Assembly: GCF_000422665.1 (NCBI RefSeq)
Contig: NZ_KE383899.1
Coordinates: 12,915-76,914 of the forward strand
DNA: 64,000 nucleotides
Source of the DNA: Ferrimonas senticii DSM 18821
GTDB taxonomy: Bacteria > Pseudomonadota > Gammaproteobacteria > Enterobacterales > Shewanellaceae
Direction of reading: 5' to 3'
The position numbers and the translations under genes were made by a program. A model generated the notes under the pieces. That model saw nothing but the letters and a program-made list of their open reading frames with translations, searched no databases and was not told the origin of the DNA. Shown in pieces: positions 9,354-17,901 of the stretch. The number at the start of each line of letters is the position of its first letter. Position 1 is the stretch's first letter.

Positions 9354-9704
9354 ATGCGCTTACAGGGCACCTTGCTCGAATGGAATGAGCAACAGGGCTA
9401 CGGCTACGTCAAACCGAATGGCCGCAGTGACAAAATCTACGTCGACCAAAAAGCGTTTCATTACCGCCCGCACCGCCCCAACATTGGCGATACTTTGATC
9501 TTGGATGTCGAGCAAGTCGGAGAGGAACTGCGAGCAACCGGCGCCAAGTTCAAGCTAGGTCGGGTCGCTCAGGTCACCACGAAAAAGCGCAGCCCGATTT
9601 TCCTATTTTTGGTGTTGCTGCTACTGGCTCTGACCGCTGTCATCGCCTACGAGTTCCATCTGCTCGATAGCAACCAGCAAACTTCACAAATACAGTCCCA
9701 ATAG
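9354..9704 (+). CDS. Cold-shock-domain protein with one membrane segment
   Basis: 116 aa. Residues 1-65 are a cold-shock-like OB fold (MRLQGTLLEWNEQQGYGYVK start; GYGYVK takes the place of the RNP1-type GFGFI), followed by a basic linker TTKKRSP and one strongly hydrophobic segment (about residues 80-101). It then ends. Related proteins carry the domain in front of a multi-helix DUF1294 membrane domain; here only one helix remains, so it may be a shortened member. The start has a GGAAGGA box. It probably tethers a nucleic-acid-binding domain to the inner membrane, by inference. The MITE lies 12 bp after its stop, so an insertion could have trimmed a longer C terminus, although no remnant is seen. 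Confidence 0.7.
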   Translation: MRLQGTLLEWNEQQGYGYVKPNGRSDKIYVDQKAFHYRPHRPNIGDTLILDVEQVGEELRATGAKFKLGRVAQVTTKKRSPIFLFLVLLLLALTAVIAYEFHLLDSNQQTSQIQSQ

Positions 9705-9716
9705 CCAAATCCTTCC

Positions 9717-9964
9717 TAGGGCGTGTTGACGTTTGGTGTTCAGAATTTGGTCGAGGATAGCGGCTGTCAATCGAGGATTGCGATTGAAGGCATAGTAGCT
9801 CTACGTCGAAATCGTATGACGAAGAGTGACAGCCGCTAATCCGACCCTGCCAAGGCGCCCCTCAGTGAGAGCAGAACAGCAAAAATAACCAAGCAAGATC
9901 AATTGGCTTTCAAAAATAGCCAACAATGGGCGCAAAAATATACAGCAAAGGTCAACACGCCCTA
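9717..9964. mobile_element. MITE-like element with 11-bp terminal inverted repeats
   Basis: 248 bp including flanking TA dinucleotides. Ends are GGGCGTGTTGA and TCAACACGCCC, each bordered outward by TA, which could be a TA target duplication or part of the repeat. An internal imperfect palindrome pairs 9749-9769 with 9827-9846 (perfect core TAGCGGCTGTCA / TGACAGCCGCTA). No transposase frame is present. This is the architecture of a non-autonomous miniature element mobilised by a transposase elsewhere. Confidence 0.7.
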
Positions 9965-9980
9965 ATAGTTCCACAAAACC

Positions 9981-10008
9981 AAAAAAGACCAGCACATCAG
10001 TGCTGGCC
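9981..10008 (-). terminator. TonB-receptor terminator
   Basis: Minus-strand stem GGCCAGCAC / GTGCTGGTC with loop TGAT followed by six Ts. A second hairpin without a T-run (10028-10052, AGCGCCGCAA / TTGCGGCGCT) lies between it and the receptor stop codon. Confidence 0.8.
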
Positions 10009-10064
10009 AAGCCGCAGGAATCGATTAAGCGCCGCAATTGATTTGCGGCGCTCGGTTGCTCAGA

Positions 10065-13064
10065 TCAAAACTGCACTTTAACTCCAGCGAAGTATTTGGC
10101 CCCAGAGCGCGAGTAATCGGCAATGGTGGTGCCATTACCACGGGTCATTACTTGCGGTTCATCCAATAAATTCAACGCTTTAAAGTTCAAGGTTAAGTGG
10201 TTATTAACCTTGTACTTAGCCGAGAAGTCCAAGTAATCGGAATCTTGCACGTAACGGTGAGACCGATCCGGGAATGGCAGACTGTTGGGCTGGAAATACT
10301 CCGAGCGATACTTATACAGCAATCGCAAGGTGGTGCTTTCCCCCTCCCAGTAAACCGAAGCGGAGGCCACGGTATCGGAAAAACCGAACAGGTTGGCATC
10401 GGCCACCACCACTGGACTGGCATACTCTGGTGTCACAAAGTCGGAGTCAGCGTAGTTATAAGCCAACTTGGTGCCGAGACCATCAAATGGCGCAGGCAGC
10501 TCACTAAAGTGTTTCTGGGCGCTGATCTCTACCCCTTTAATGGTCGACTTTTTATCGTCAGTTTGTCGCACAGTGTGCGGGATCCCTGAAACCACGGTAT
10601 CCACCCCATCCAGCGACACCACGACATCACGATCCTCGGTAGTTTGCACATAACCACCGGTGAAATCTTTCCAGTACAGGGCAATGCTGTAAGCCGCGTC
10701 CTCGCTGGGGTAGTACTCGAGCGACAGATCGTAGTTGGTCGAGGTGTACGGGTTCATGTGGTTGCCTGACGCATCGCCAAAACCGACCGCCTCGCGCAGA
10801 TCGGTATTGCTGGTTTCATCACACAGATCGCTGTCTTGATCAGCACAGGTGGTGTAAGCCACCCCCGATGACATCGCGTTCATCTGAAAACGTGACAACG
10901 CGCGGTAGATACCGGTACGCAGATACCACTCTGGGGTTAGTTCAAAGGTCAGGTTCAAACTTGGCAAATACTCAGTCCAATCGGACTCCAAGTTCACCTG
11001 CTCGATCTCACCGCTGGCGTTGATCGCGGTTTCAAAGGTGCCATCATCATTGCTGGTCAGATACACCTTATCCCCCCAACCGTAGGAGCGGGTCTCGTTG
11101 CGTACCATCCGCACCCCAACGTTACCGAACATCGGCATCCCAAGCAGTTCGGAATCGATATCCGCCATCAAGTACAGTGCCAAGATATCTTCGCGCACAT
11201 CGACATCTGAACCGCTGCGGCCATCCTCTCGTTCACCGATGTCGTAAAATTCACCGCCTAAGATGTTACCGATGAAACATTCGGCATCGTAGGTGGGAAA
11301 CGGCGCTACGCCGCCGCGCTCTTCATCGAACAAGTTATTATTTTGGTGGTTGTTCTGACACTGATACAAACCACTGGGATCGTAGGAAGAGTCCTTGTAA
11401 GCACTGGTTTTTTGAGCGCCGCTGTTCGGATCGATCGAAACGTCATTGGTTTTAAAGTCCAGCAGATGCTCACGGGAGTACCGTACCCCCGCCTTCAAGG
11501 CGGAGAAGTGGTTGTTATCCAGTGCGTAGGCGCTATCAAACTTAACGGCCCAGATGTCGTCAGTGCGATCATCGTGAGAACGGCGATATTCGGCGTAAGT
11601 CAGCGTATTATCCTCTTTATCGGCGTAGCTGCTCATCTGGGTCATATCGAACGCCGGATCACCACCGTTTGCCAGCCAATTCAAAGTCGGGACGTTGCTA
11701 CCACGAAAGTCCATTTCATAGGCATAACGGCTGTTGGTGCGCATCTTAGTACGATGGCGCAAACGGTAGCGCTCTGATTTGGAATAGGATAGATCCAGCG
11801 CCAGCCACCACTGATCGTTCGGCAGAAACTCAATATTCAGGCCACCACCGTCGTAATCGTCCCACTGGTAGCGGCTCTCACCGTTAAGCTGCGCCTTGGC
11901 AATCCCTTTGGCATACAACAAGGTGTGATCATCGGCGATGATGTGATCGGTCAGACCTTTAGCACGGCTGTCGATGCCAAACTCCATCCGATTTTCGTGA
12001 TATTCCAATCGCGACTGTTCGTAATCCAGGTTGATGTCCCAGCGATCGTTTGGCTGCCACTGATAGGTAACCACAATGCCTTTGCGAGTATCTTCATCGG
12101 TGCCGGTACGCCAAAACGCATCCGCCGGCACGTAAAAGATCGACGATGGATCGTAATTGGCTAAATCGGTCTCCTCTCCTGGGGTCGGTCGACGACCGAC
12201 TCGACCAGCACTGACCGCTTGATCGGAATCATCATCAAAACAGGTTTCGCCGTTGTCCGATAGCGGGTTGCCATCGGCATCGCGTAAGGCACACACCCCC
12301 ATCTGCGAACTGCCGCCGTAATTCTCTTCCGGGTTGGCGGTATCTTGATAGCTAAAACCAAAGGTAAAGCCCATGGCGCCAAGCGCACCGGCATCGAAGT
12401 TTTGCACCGTCGACAACACAAATTTGCTACCCCACGGGCTGGCGTTGTCCCCCTCAACGTCCTCGTAGTACGAGTTATAGATCCCCTCGACAGTGACATT
12501 GGTTTCATCTCGGCCATAATCCAACGCCCGCAACGACGAGATATCGATGGTGCCAGAGGTACCGCCCTCGACCAGATCCGCCGACTGCGACTTGTAGATC
12601 ACCACCTTATCGACCAAGTCCGACGGAAACTTCTTAAAGTTCACCGCTCGACCGGGACCGGCATTGGTAATAGTGCGGCCATTAAAGGTGGAGTAGCCCC
12701 AGTAGGAACCCAATCCACGAATCGAGATCTCGTTCTGGCTGCCCTTGAGGCGATGGCCGGAAGCCGACGGAATGTTTTCGATGATATCGGAGATCGACAG
12801 TCCCGGCAGTTCACCAAAATCCGATGCCGCGATGGCATCGACGATCTTGTCGTTGTTCTTCTTCTCATTTAGCGAGCGAGTCATGGTGCCTCGCAAGCCT
12901 CGCACTTCGATCACCTCAACGTTGTCTTCGACAACATCACTGGCCACCTCTTCAGCATTCACCGTCATCGGCAATGCCGCCAACCACACAGCTGGGGCGA
13001 GCACTGAAATACAACCTGCTCCTCGGTACAACCCCAACGCCCTACTGACTCGATTCAGTTTCAT
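10065..13064 (-). CDS. TonB-dependent outer-membrane receptor
   Basis: 999-aa receptor. Signal peptide (about residues 1-37, ending VNAEE), a TonB-box-like segment VEVIEVRGLRG, a plug domain with DAIAASDFGELPGLSISDII and EISIRGLG, then a 22-strand barrel ending in GAKYFAGVKVQF with the C-terminal Phe required for assembly. The opening (RGTMTRSLNEKKNNDKIVDAI) is that of the large Xanthomonas/Caulobacter subfamily, many members of which take up oligosaccharides rather than siderophores. A divergent GntR/FCD regulator of ExuR/UxuR type lies 271 bp away, suggesting a sugar-acid or oligosaccharide substrate; this is inference. The nearby nagA/hexosaminidase pair offers amino-sugar oligomers as an alternative. 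Confidence 0.88.
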   Translation of the reverse strand: MKLNRVSRALGLYRGAGCISVLAPAVWLAALPMTVNAEEVASDVVEDNVEVIEVRGLRGTMTRSLNEKKNNDKIVDAIAASDFGELPGLSISDIIENIPSASGHRLKGSQNEISIRGLGSYWGYSTFNGRTITNAGPGRAVNFKKFPSDLVDKVVIYKSQSADLVEGGTSGTIDISSLRALDYGRDETNVTVEGIYNSYYEDVEGDNASPWGSKFVLSTVQNFDAGALGAMGFTFGFSYQDTANPEENYGGSSQMGVCALRDADGNPLSDNGETCFDDDSDQAVSAGRVGRRPTPGEETDLANYDPSSIFYVPADAFWRTGTDEDTRKGIVVTYQWQPNDRWDINLDYEQSRLEYHENRMEFGIDSRAKGLTDHIIADDHTLLYAKGIAKAQLNGESRYQWDDYDGGGLNIEFLPNDQWWLALDLSYSKSERYRLRHRTKMRTNSRYAYEMDFRGSNVPTLNWLANGGDPAFDMTQMSSYADKEDNTLTYAEYRRSHDDRTDDIWAVKFDSAYALDNNHFSALKAGVRYSREHLLDFKTNDVSIDPNSGAQKTSAYKDSSYDPSGLYQCQNNHQNNNLFDEERGGVAPFPTYDAECFIGNILGGEFYDIGEREDGRSGSDVDVREDILALYLMADIDSELLGMPMFGNVGVRMVRNETRSYGWGDKVYLTSNDDGTFETAINASGEIEQVNLESDWTEYLPSLNLTFELTPEWYLRTGIYRALSRFQMNAMSSGVAYTTCADQDSDLCDETSNTDLREAVGFGDASGNHMNPYTSTNYDLSLEYYPSEDAAYSIALYWKDFTGGYVQTTEDRDVVVSLDGVDTVVSGIPHTVRQTDDKKSTIKGVEISAQKHFSELPAPFDGLGTKLAYNYADSDFVTPEYASPVVVADANLFGFSDTVASASVYWEGESTTLRLLYKYRSEYFQPNSLPFPDRSHRYVQDSDYLDFSAKYKVNNHLTLNFKALNLLDEPQVMTRGNGTTIADYSRSGAKYFAGVKVQF

Positions 13065-13152
13065 GATCTTCTCCGGATCTTAGGCTTTTAAATTTTCTGT
13101 ACTACTCCCTTGTGTAACGCCAACGTTATGTTTCAAAACTACTAACAGGCTG

Positions 13153-13166
13153 TTGCGTTAACCCAA
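13153..13166. promoter_or_regulatory. Candidate operator, GTTAAC-centred palindrome (1)
   Basis: TTGCGTTAACCCAA is symmetric in six of seven base pairs around GTTAAC. It lies about 90 bp upstream of the receptor start, within the receptor/regulator intergenic region. It resembles the general form of GntR FCD-family operators only loosely. Confidence 0.4.
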
Positions 13167-13200
13167 ACCTAGTCGCCGGTAAGATTAAATGTCAAACAAT

Positions 13201-13212
13201 TTGGTTGAACAA
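13201..13212. promoter_or_regulatory. Candidate operator (2), TTGGTTGAACAA
   Basis: TTGGT-TG-AACAA, an imperfect version of the TTGGT-NN-ACCAA form used by UxuR/ExuR-like regulators. It is flanked by AATT on both sides. Confidence 0.35.
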
Positions 13213-13246
13213 TTTGCAGACCAATATCTGGCAAAGACTGCGTTTA

Positions 13247-13257
13247 TTGGTTAACAA
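13247..13257. promoter_or_regulatory. Candidate operator (3), TTGGTTAACAA
   Basis: Shares TGGTTAAC with the site at 13286. The two GTTAAC centres are 38 bp apart. Confidence 0.4.
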
Positions 13258-13285
13258 GTTGACTACAATTAGGTAAGTTGCGGTA

Positions 13286-13295
13286 TGGTTAACCA
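13286..13295. promoter_or_regulatory. Candidate operator (4), perfect palindrome TGGTTAACCA
   Basis: Perfect 10-bp palindrome TGGT-TA-ACCA about 40 bp before the GntR-family start codon. It fits the TNGTNNACNA form of GntR FCD-family operators and would suit autoregulation plus control of the divergent receptor. Confidence 0.5.
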
Positions 13296-13335
13296 CCGCA
13301 AAGACCGTGCAGGCCAGTAAAAGAAAGGACAAGCT

Positions 13336-14070
13336 ATGGATGAACGACGTCTGTATTGGCAAATCGTTGATGGTATCGAGCAATCGATTGAAGCGGGTGA
13401 CTACCCTGCCGGTACGCGGCTGCCGCCAGAGCGAGAGTTGGCCGAGCACTATCAAGTCAGTCGGCCAACCATCCGTGAAGCGATCATCGCCTTAGAGGTG
13501 CGTCAACGCGTGGAAGTAAAAACCGGCTCTGGGGTGTATGTGTTGCCATCACCGACCCCCACAATCGCGGTTAATGCGTTTGAGTTAACCCAAGCCAGAG
13601 CGCTAATTGAAGGCGAGATCGCCTTTTTGGCTGCGGGACGGATCAGTGACAAAGAGTTGCAACAACTCGCAGAAACGGTCGCGGCCATGCAAGACCAACA
13701 ATATGTCGAAGCCGCTGACGAGCGTTTTCACCAGATCATTGCCGCAGCCACCGGCAATGGTGCGATGCTGCAAAGCTTCAACAATTTGTGGGCGCTTCGT
13801 TCCTCCACGGCAGAGATAATCGACGACTATCAAAGCGTTTGCGGCAGCGACAATCATCAAACCATCGCCGAGCACAGCGCCATCTTAACCGCTTTACAAC
13901 AGCGCGATCCCGAACAAGCCCGCGCAGCGATGCACCGTCATTTTCATCGGTTGCTAAACGCGATGCTGGATCAATCGGAAGCTAAAGCATTGGCCGAGTT
14001 GCAGCGTCGCAGCAGTGAAAAACGCAGCCAATACTCGCTGGAAACCTTGCTGCCGGAACACCTTGACTAA
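13336..14070 (+). CDS. GntR-family regulator, FCD subfamily (ExuR/UxuR-like)
   Basis: 244 aa. N-terminal winged helix-turn-helix (about residues 5-70) with RLPPERELAEHYQVSRPTI and REAIIALE, then a linker and a helical FCD ligand-binding domain from about residue 80 (ARALIEGEIAFLAA). Metal-ligand residues of the FCD fold are plausible in DERFHQIIA (Asp/His), EHSAILTAL and AAMHRHFHRLL. The order of motifs and the QARALIE / NNLWALRS segments are closest in memory to ExuR/UxuR hexuronate regulators. The RBS AAAGGA is clear. It is divergent from the TonB receptor with candidate operators between them, and is probably its regulator. The effector is unknown. Confidence 0.85.
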   Translation: MDERRLYWQIVDGIEQSIEAGDYPAGTRLPPERELAEHYQVSRPTIREAIIALEVRQRVEVKTGSGVYVLPSPTPTIAVNAFELTQARALIEGEIAFLAAGRISDKELQQLAETVAAMQDQQYVEAADERFHQIIAAATGNGAMLQSFNNLWALRSSTAEIIDDYQSVCGSDNHQTIAEHSAILTALQQRDPEQARAAMHRHFHRLLNAMLDQSEAKALAELQRRSSEKRSQYSLETLLPEHLD

Positions 14071-14074
14071 CCGA

Positions 14075-14086
14075 TTGGTCAACCAA
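14075..14086. promoter_or_regulatory. TTGGT-CA-ACCAA site after the GntR gene
   Basis: Five-bp arms TTGGT/ACCAA with a 2-nt spacer, the spacing of UxuR-type operators, 5 bp after the regulator stop codon. It may be fortuitous, because it is not near an obvious promoter. Confidence 0.25.
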
Positions 14087-14108
14087 AAAACCAAATACCT
14101 CAACCAAC

Positions 14109-14136
14109 AAAAAAGCCGCTCTTTCGAGCGGCTTTT
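14109..14136. terminator. Bidirectional terminator between the GntR gene and pnp
   Basis: Stem AAAAGCCGCTC / GAGCGGCTTTT with a 4-nt loop and A/T runs on both sides, placed between convergent genes. Confidence 0.85.
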
Positions 14137-14154
14137 ACATGTCAAAACGTCAAC

Positions 14155-16254
14155 TTACTCAGCTGCAGGAGCTGGCTTGTTTACGTCTTTCATGGACAGA
14201 CGGATACGGCCTTGGCGGTCAACTTCAACCACTTTAACCTCAACCTCTTGGCCCATCTCCAGGTGATCAGCCACGTTGTTTACGCGCTCTTCGGTGATCT
14301 GAGAGATGTGCACCAGACCGTCTTTACCAGGCAGGATGTTTACGAACGCACCGAAATCAACGATACGAACAACCTTACCCTTGTAGATACGACCTTCTTC
14401 AACGTCAGCGGTGATCGCCAGAATGCGATCGATAGCGGCTTTAGAAGCCAGACCGTCGGTAGACGCTACCTTCACGGTGCCGTCATCTTCGATCTCGATG
14501 GTGGTACCGGTCTCTTCAGTCAGAGCACGGATCACCGCACCGCCTTTACCGATTACATCGCGGATCTTCTCTGGGTTGATCTTGATGGTGGTAATGCGTG
14601 GCGCGTAGTCGGACAGATCGTTGCGGTGCGAAGGCATCGCCTGATCCATTACGTTCAGGATGTGGTTACGCGCTTCGTTAGCCTGCTTCAGAGCGATCTG
14701 CATGATCTCTTGGGTGATACCCTCGATCTTGATGTCCATCTGCAGTGCGGTAACGCCTTCTGCGGTACCGGCTACTTTGAAGTCCATGTCGCCCAGGTGA
14801 TCTTCGTCACCCAGAATGTCAGACAGAACGACGAAGTCATCGCCTTCTTTTACCAGACCCATAGCGATACCAGCTACAGAGGCCTTGATTGGCACACCAG
14901 CGTCCATCAGCGCCAGAGAGGTACCACATACGGACGCCATAGAGGAGGAGCCGTTAGATTCGGTGATTTCAGAAACCACACGAACGGTGTATGGGAACTC
15001 TTCTGCGGTTGGCATTACCGCCTGTACGCCGCGCTTAGCCAGCTTACCGTGGCCGATTTCACGACGCTTAGGTGAACCGATGAAGCCAGTTTCACCGACA
15101 CAGAATGGAGGGAAGTTGTAGTGCAGCATAAAGCGATCGGTACGCTCACCAACCAGCTCGTCGATGATCTGACCGTCACGCTCAGTACCCAGAGTCGCGG
15201 TTACCAGTGCCTGAGTTTCACCACGGGTGAACAGCGCAGAACCGTGGGTACGTGGCAGTACGCCTGGCAGTACAGACAGAGCGCGAACCATCTTGGTGTC
15301 ACGGCCGTCGATGCGTGGCTCACCAGCGATGATGCGAGAGCGAACAACGCGCTTCTCTAGGCTGCCCAGCAGGTTGCTGATCTCTTGACCGTCTTGGTCA
15401 GCGTCTTCAGCCAGGATCGCTTCTTTAGCAGCCGCTTTAACCGCGTTTACTTTTTCCAGACGAGCCACTTTGTCGGTGATGCGGTAAGCATCGCCCAGAC
15501 CTTGCTCAGCCAGCTCAGCTACTTTGGCAGCCAATGCTTCGTTTTTAACTGGAGCGGTCCATTCCCAAGCAGGCTTGCCCGCTTCGGCTTTCAGTTCGTT
15601 AATGGCGTTGATAACCGCTTGCTGTGCTTGGTGACCGAACACTACCGCGCCCAGCATCACTTCTTCAGACAGCACTTCAGCTTCGGATTCCACCATCAGC
15701 ACCGCGCTTTCGGTACCGGCAACAACCAGATCCAGCTTGGACTCTTTCAGCTCTTCCACAGATGGGTTGAGCATGTACTCGCCATCTTTGAAGCCAACGC
15801 GAGCACAGCCGATTGGGCCGTTGAAAGGAATGCCAGACAGCGCCAGAGCGGCAGAAGTACCGATCATCGCTACTACGTCTGGGGATACCGCAGGCTCAAC
15901 AGAAACAACAGTGGCAATCACTTGCACTTCGTTCATGAAGCCTTTCGGGAACAGTGGGCGGATTGGACGGTCAATCAGGCGAGCAGTCAGAGTCTCACCT
16001 TCAGATGGACGACCTTCACGCTTGAAGAAACCACCTGGGATTTTACCTGCAGCGTAGGTCTTTTCTTGGTAGTTAACGGTCAGCGGGAAGAAGTCTTGGC
16101 CTGGTTGTACGCTCTTTTTGCCTACAACAGTAACCAGAACAGTAGTGTCGCCCATGCTTGCCAGTACGGCTGCGTCGGCTTGACGTGCAATTACACCAGT
16201 TTCCAGAGTAACGGTGTGGTTGCCGTACGGAAAGCTCTTAATGACAGGATTCAC
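14155..16254 (-). CDS. pnp: Polyribonucleotide nucleotidyltransferase (PNPase)
   Basis: 699 aa from the GTG at 16254, which has AAGGA 8 nt upstream and opens [11 protein letters not shown] like E. coli Pnp (711 aa); the longer frame to 16281 adds KIKLRKRH with no site. PNPase is the phosphorolytic 3'-5' exoribonuclease of the degradosome. Two RNase PH domains are visible (first with [22 protein letters not shown]; second with [16 protein letters not shown] and the active-site region [19 protein letters not shown]), then KH ([13 protein letters not shown]) and S1 ([20 protein letters not shown]) domains. It is preceded by rpsO, as usual, but over 1.1 kb away. Confidence 0.97.
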   Translation of the reverse strand: MNPVIKSFPYGNHTVTLETGVIARQADAAVLASMGDTTVLVTVVGKKSVQPGQDFFPLTVNYQEKTYAAGKIPGGFFKREGRPSEGETLTARLIDRPIRPLFPKGFMNEVQVIATVVSVEPAVSPDVVAMIGTSAALALSGIPFNGPIGCARVGFKDGEYMLNPSVEELKESKLDLVVAGTESAVLMVESEAEVLSEEVMLGAVVFGHQAQQAVINAINELKAEAGKPAWEWTAPVKNEALAAKVAELAEQGLGDAYRITDKVARLEKVNAVKAAAKEAILAEDADQDGQEISNLLGSLEKRVVRSRIIAGEPRIDGRDTKMVRALSVLPGVLPRTHGSALFTRGETQALVTATLGTERDGQIIDELVGERTDRFMLHYNFPPFCVGETGFIGSPKRREIGHGKLAKRGVQAVMPTAEEFPYTVRVVSEITESNGSSSMASVCGTSLALMDAGVPIKASVAGIAMGLVKEGDDFVVLSDILGDEDHLGDMDFKVAGTAEGVTALQMDIKIEGITQEIMQIALKQANEARNHILNVMDQAMPSHRNDLSDYAPRITTIKINPEKIRDVIGKGGAVIRALTEETGTTIEIEDDGTVKVASTDGLASKAAIDRILAITADVEEGRIYKGKVVRIVDFGAFVNILPGKDGLVHISQITEERVNNVADHLEMGQEVEVKVVEVDRQGRIRLSMKDVNKPAPAAE

Positions 16255-16570
16255 GTGTCGTTTCCTTAACTTGATTTTCACCTTAAATTTCGCCCGTTAG
16301 TATACTGCATCGCCTGCAATAAGATAGCGGTGGCAATGATCTAGCGCACTTTTCAGTAGCGCCAACCGCTTCAGTTGGTGGCTCCCAAAATCGCGGATAT
16401 AGCGGAGTGCAGAAATACCTCGCAGCATTGCTATTGAAGCCACGCGTTGGACTATCCATAGCTCACCCGTTGGCGCAACCGTAGCCGCGAACGTGTTCGC
16501 GGAAATCCCAATAATGCTGAACCCTACACGCGCGATTTCACGATGGTGGTAATTCGGAGTGCGTTAGGCC

Positions 16571-16701
16571 AACTTATTGACGCCAGTGAAACCGCAAACG
16601 CAATGGCAGGATGCTCTAGAGGCCTGCGAAGCCCCGTGGCCGCCGGAGGCAAAGATAAAAGCGAGTTGATAGCAATTAGTTCGCAGTAGACAGTAAGAGC
16701 A
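16571..16701 (+). repeat. Dispersed repeat, copy A (shortened)
   Basis: Direct-repeat partner of 17020-17258. The last 64 bp (16638-16701) match 17195-17258 at 61 of 64 positions, and the first part (from TTATTGACGCCAGTGAAACC) is a more diverged match to TTGTTGACGCCGAGTGAAACC. Copy A lacks about 100 bp found in the middle of copy B. Confidence 0.75.
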
Positions 16702-16746
16702 AGATCGTCGGCGATCGCTAAGTTCTATCTCTCTATTTCTTAGCCA

Positions 16747-16880
16747 TTTGCCTCCGGCGGGAAAGGGTTTCACCCTTTTCAATCCCAAAAGCCTCCAACA
16801 CGGCGACACCCCTTCGCTCCTTGCGCTGCTCCTTTCGGCACTGCGCGGATGCATCGTCCCTGATTTAGCCGCGCACTCCG
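16747..16880 (-). repeat. Dispersed repeat, inverted diverged copy C
   Basis: Begins TTTGCCTCCGGCGG, the exact reverse complement of 16640-16653 in copy A, and continues as a diverged reverse copy of the interior of copy B. Together with copy A it can form a long imperfect hairpin. Confidence 0.6.
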
Positions 16881-17019
16881 GCCATCCATGGCCTTCGACC
16901 TCAATGCGCAGCACACCGCTCAGCGCCGCGAGTCGGCCAAAGCCCGTTGGCGCAACCGTCGCCAGAAAATCACTTCCCTTAATGCATCTGATGACGGTTG
17001 CTATGGCGGCTTTAAGCCG

Positions 17020-17258
17020 ACTTGTTGACGCCGAGTGAAACCGCAAACGCAGCGGCACGCCGAGGGCAGGATGCCCGAGAGGCCCGCGAAGGCAGGGATG
17101 CCGCCTCGGGTACGATGCTGCCGCGAAGTGCGGTGACAACGAGGGGCTTTCGTCAACCTTGGAGGCGCAGGGGAATCCAAAGGGCGCAGCCCTTGGCCGC
17201 CGGAGGCAAAGATAAAAGCGAGTTGATAGTAATTAGTTCGCAGTAGGTAGTAAGAGCA
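17020..17258 (+). repeat. Dispersed repeat, copy B (longest)
   Basis: 239-bp unit with GACGCCGAGTGAAACCGCAA at its start and GGCCGCCGGAGGCAAAGATA near its end. A short phrase, GTTGGCGCAACCGT, recurs around 16467 and 16942, with a variant near 17269. The whole stretch 16255-17414 contains no convincing gene; open frames in it are low-complexity by-products of GC-rich repeat. Confidence 0.75.
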
Positions 17259-17364
17259 GTTGCCAAGCCCGGTGGTGCAACCGTTATCTGCAGCTGGCTT
17301 TTGTTGGGGGGGGGTATCTGATGATGGGGCTGTGGCGGCAACCGCTAATTACGGTCGCCAGAAA

Positions 17365-17396
17365 TGGAAAAAGGGGAGCCGAATGGCTCCCCTTTT
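17365..17396 (-). terminator. rpsO terminator
   Basis: Minus-strand stem AAAAGGGGAGCC / GGCTCCCCTTTT with a 4-nt loop, followed by TTCC. It lies 19 bp after the rpsO stop and so would separate rpsO from pnp. Confidence 0.85.
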
Positions 17397-17414
17397 GCAA
17401 ACTTGGGCGACGTA

Positions 17415-17684
17415 TTAGCGACGCAGACCCAGCTTAGCGATCACTTCCTGGTAACGAGCAACGTCTTTACGCTTCAGGTAGTCCAGCAGCTTACGACGCT
17501 GAGCAACCATGCGCAGCAGGCCGCGACGGCTGTGGTGGTCGTGGATGTGCTGCTTGAAGTGGCCTTGCAGGTGGTTGATCTGAGCGGTGTGCAGTGCGAT
17601 CTGAACTTCGGTGCAACCGGTGTCGTTTTCGCCACGACCAAACTCAGCAACGATCTTTGCCTTAGCTTCTGCGCTTAGTGACAT
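17415..17684 (-). CDS. rpsO: 30S ribosomal protein S15
   Basis: 89 aa, the same as E. coli, when started at the second ATG (17684), which has GGAG 8 nt upstream; the first ATG at 17690 sits too close to that site. Shows the S15 signature [25 protein letters not shown]-type region (around residues 37-60) and the KRKDVARYQ tail. Binds 16S rRNA helices 20-22 early in 30S assembly. It lies between truB and pnp in the canonical order. Confidence 0.97.
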   Translation of the reverse strand: MSLSAEAKAKIVAEFGRGENDTGCTEVQIALHTAQINHLQGHFKQHIHDHHSRRGLLRMVAQRRKLLDYLKRKDVARYQEVIAKLGLRR

Positions 17685-17901
17685 AGTCATATCTCCAAAT
17701 ACATAGATAGTGATTTAAAAAATCCTTGAGCCGATCACTAACTCAGCTCAAGGCGGCGGATTGTAGCGACTTTAAGCAATCGCATCAACCCTAGCTTGGT
17801 CAGCCTGAGTGCTCACTGCAGCCTAACTTTCGCAGCTAACCAACAGCCAATAACTGACAACTACCAACTGGTAGCTAACAACTACTGACTGTTCGCTGTT
17901 G

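Noticed and set aside
9801-10037. 78-aa open frame over the MITE
   Set aside because: Crosses the element boundary and the TonB-receptor terminator; no transposase motif.
16564-17139. 191-aa open frame in the rpsO-pnp gap
   Set aside because: Lies entirely in the dispersed repeat, spans copies A, C and part of B, and its composition (Arg, Ser, Cys-rich) looks like translated repeat.
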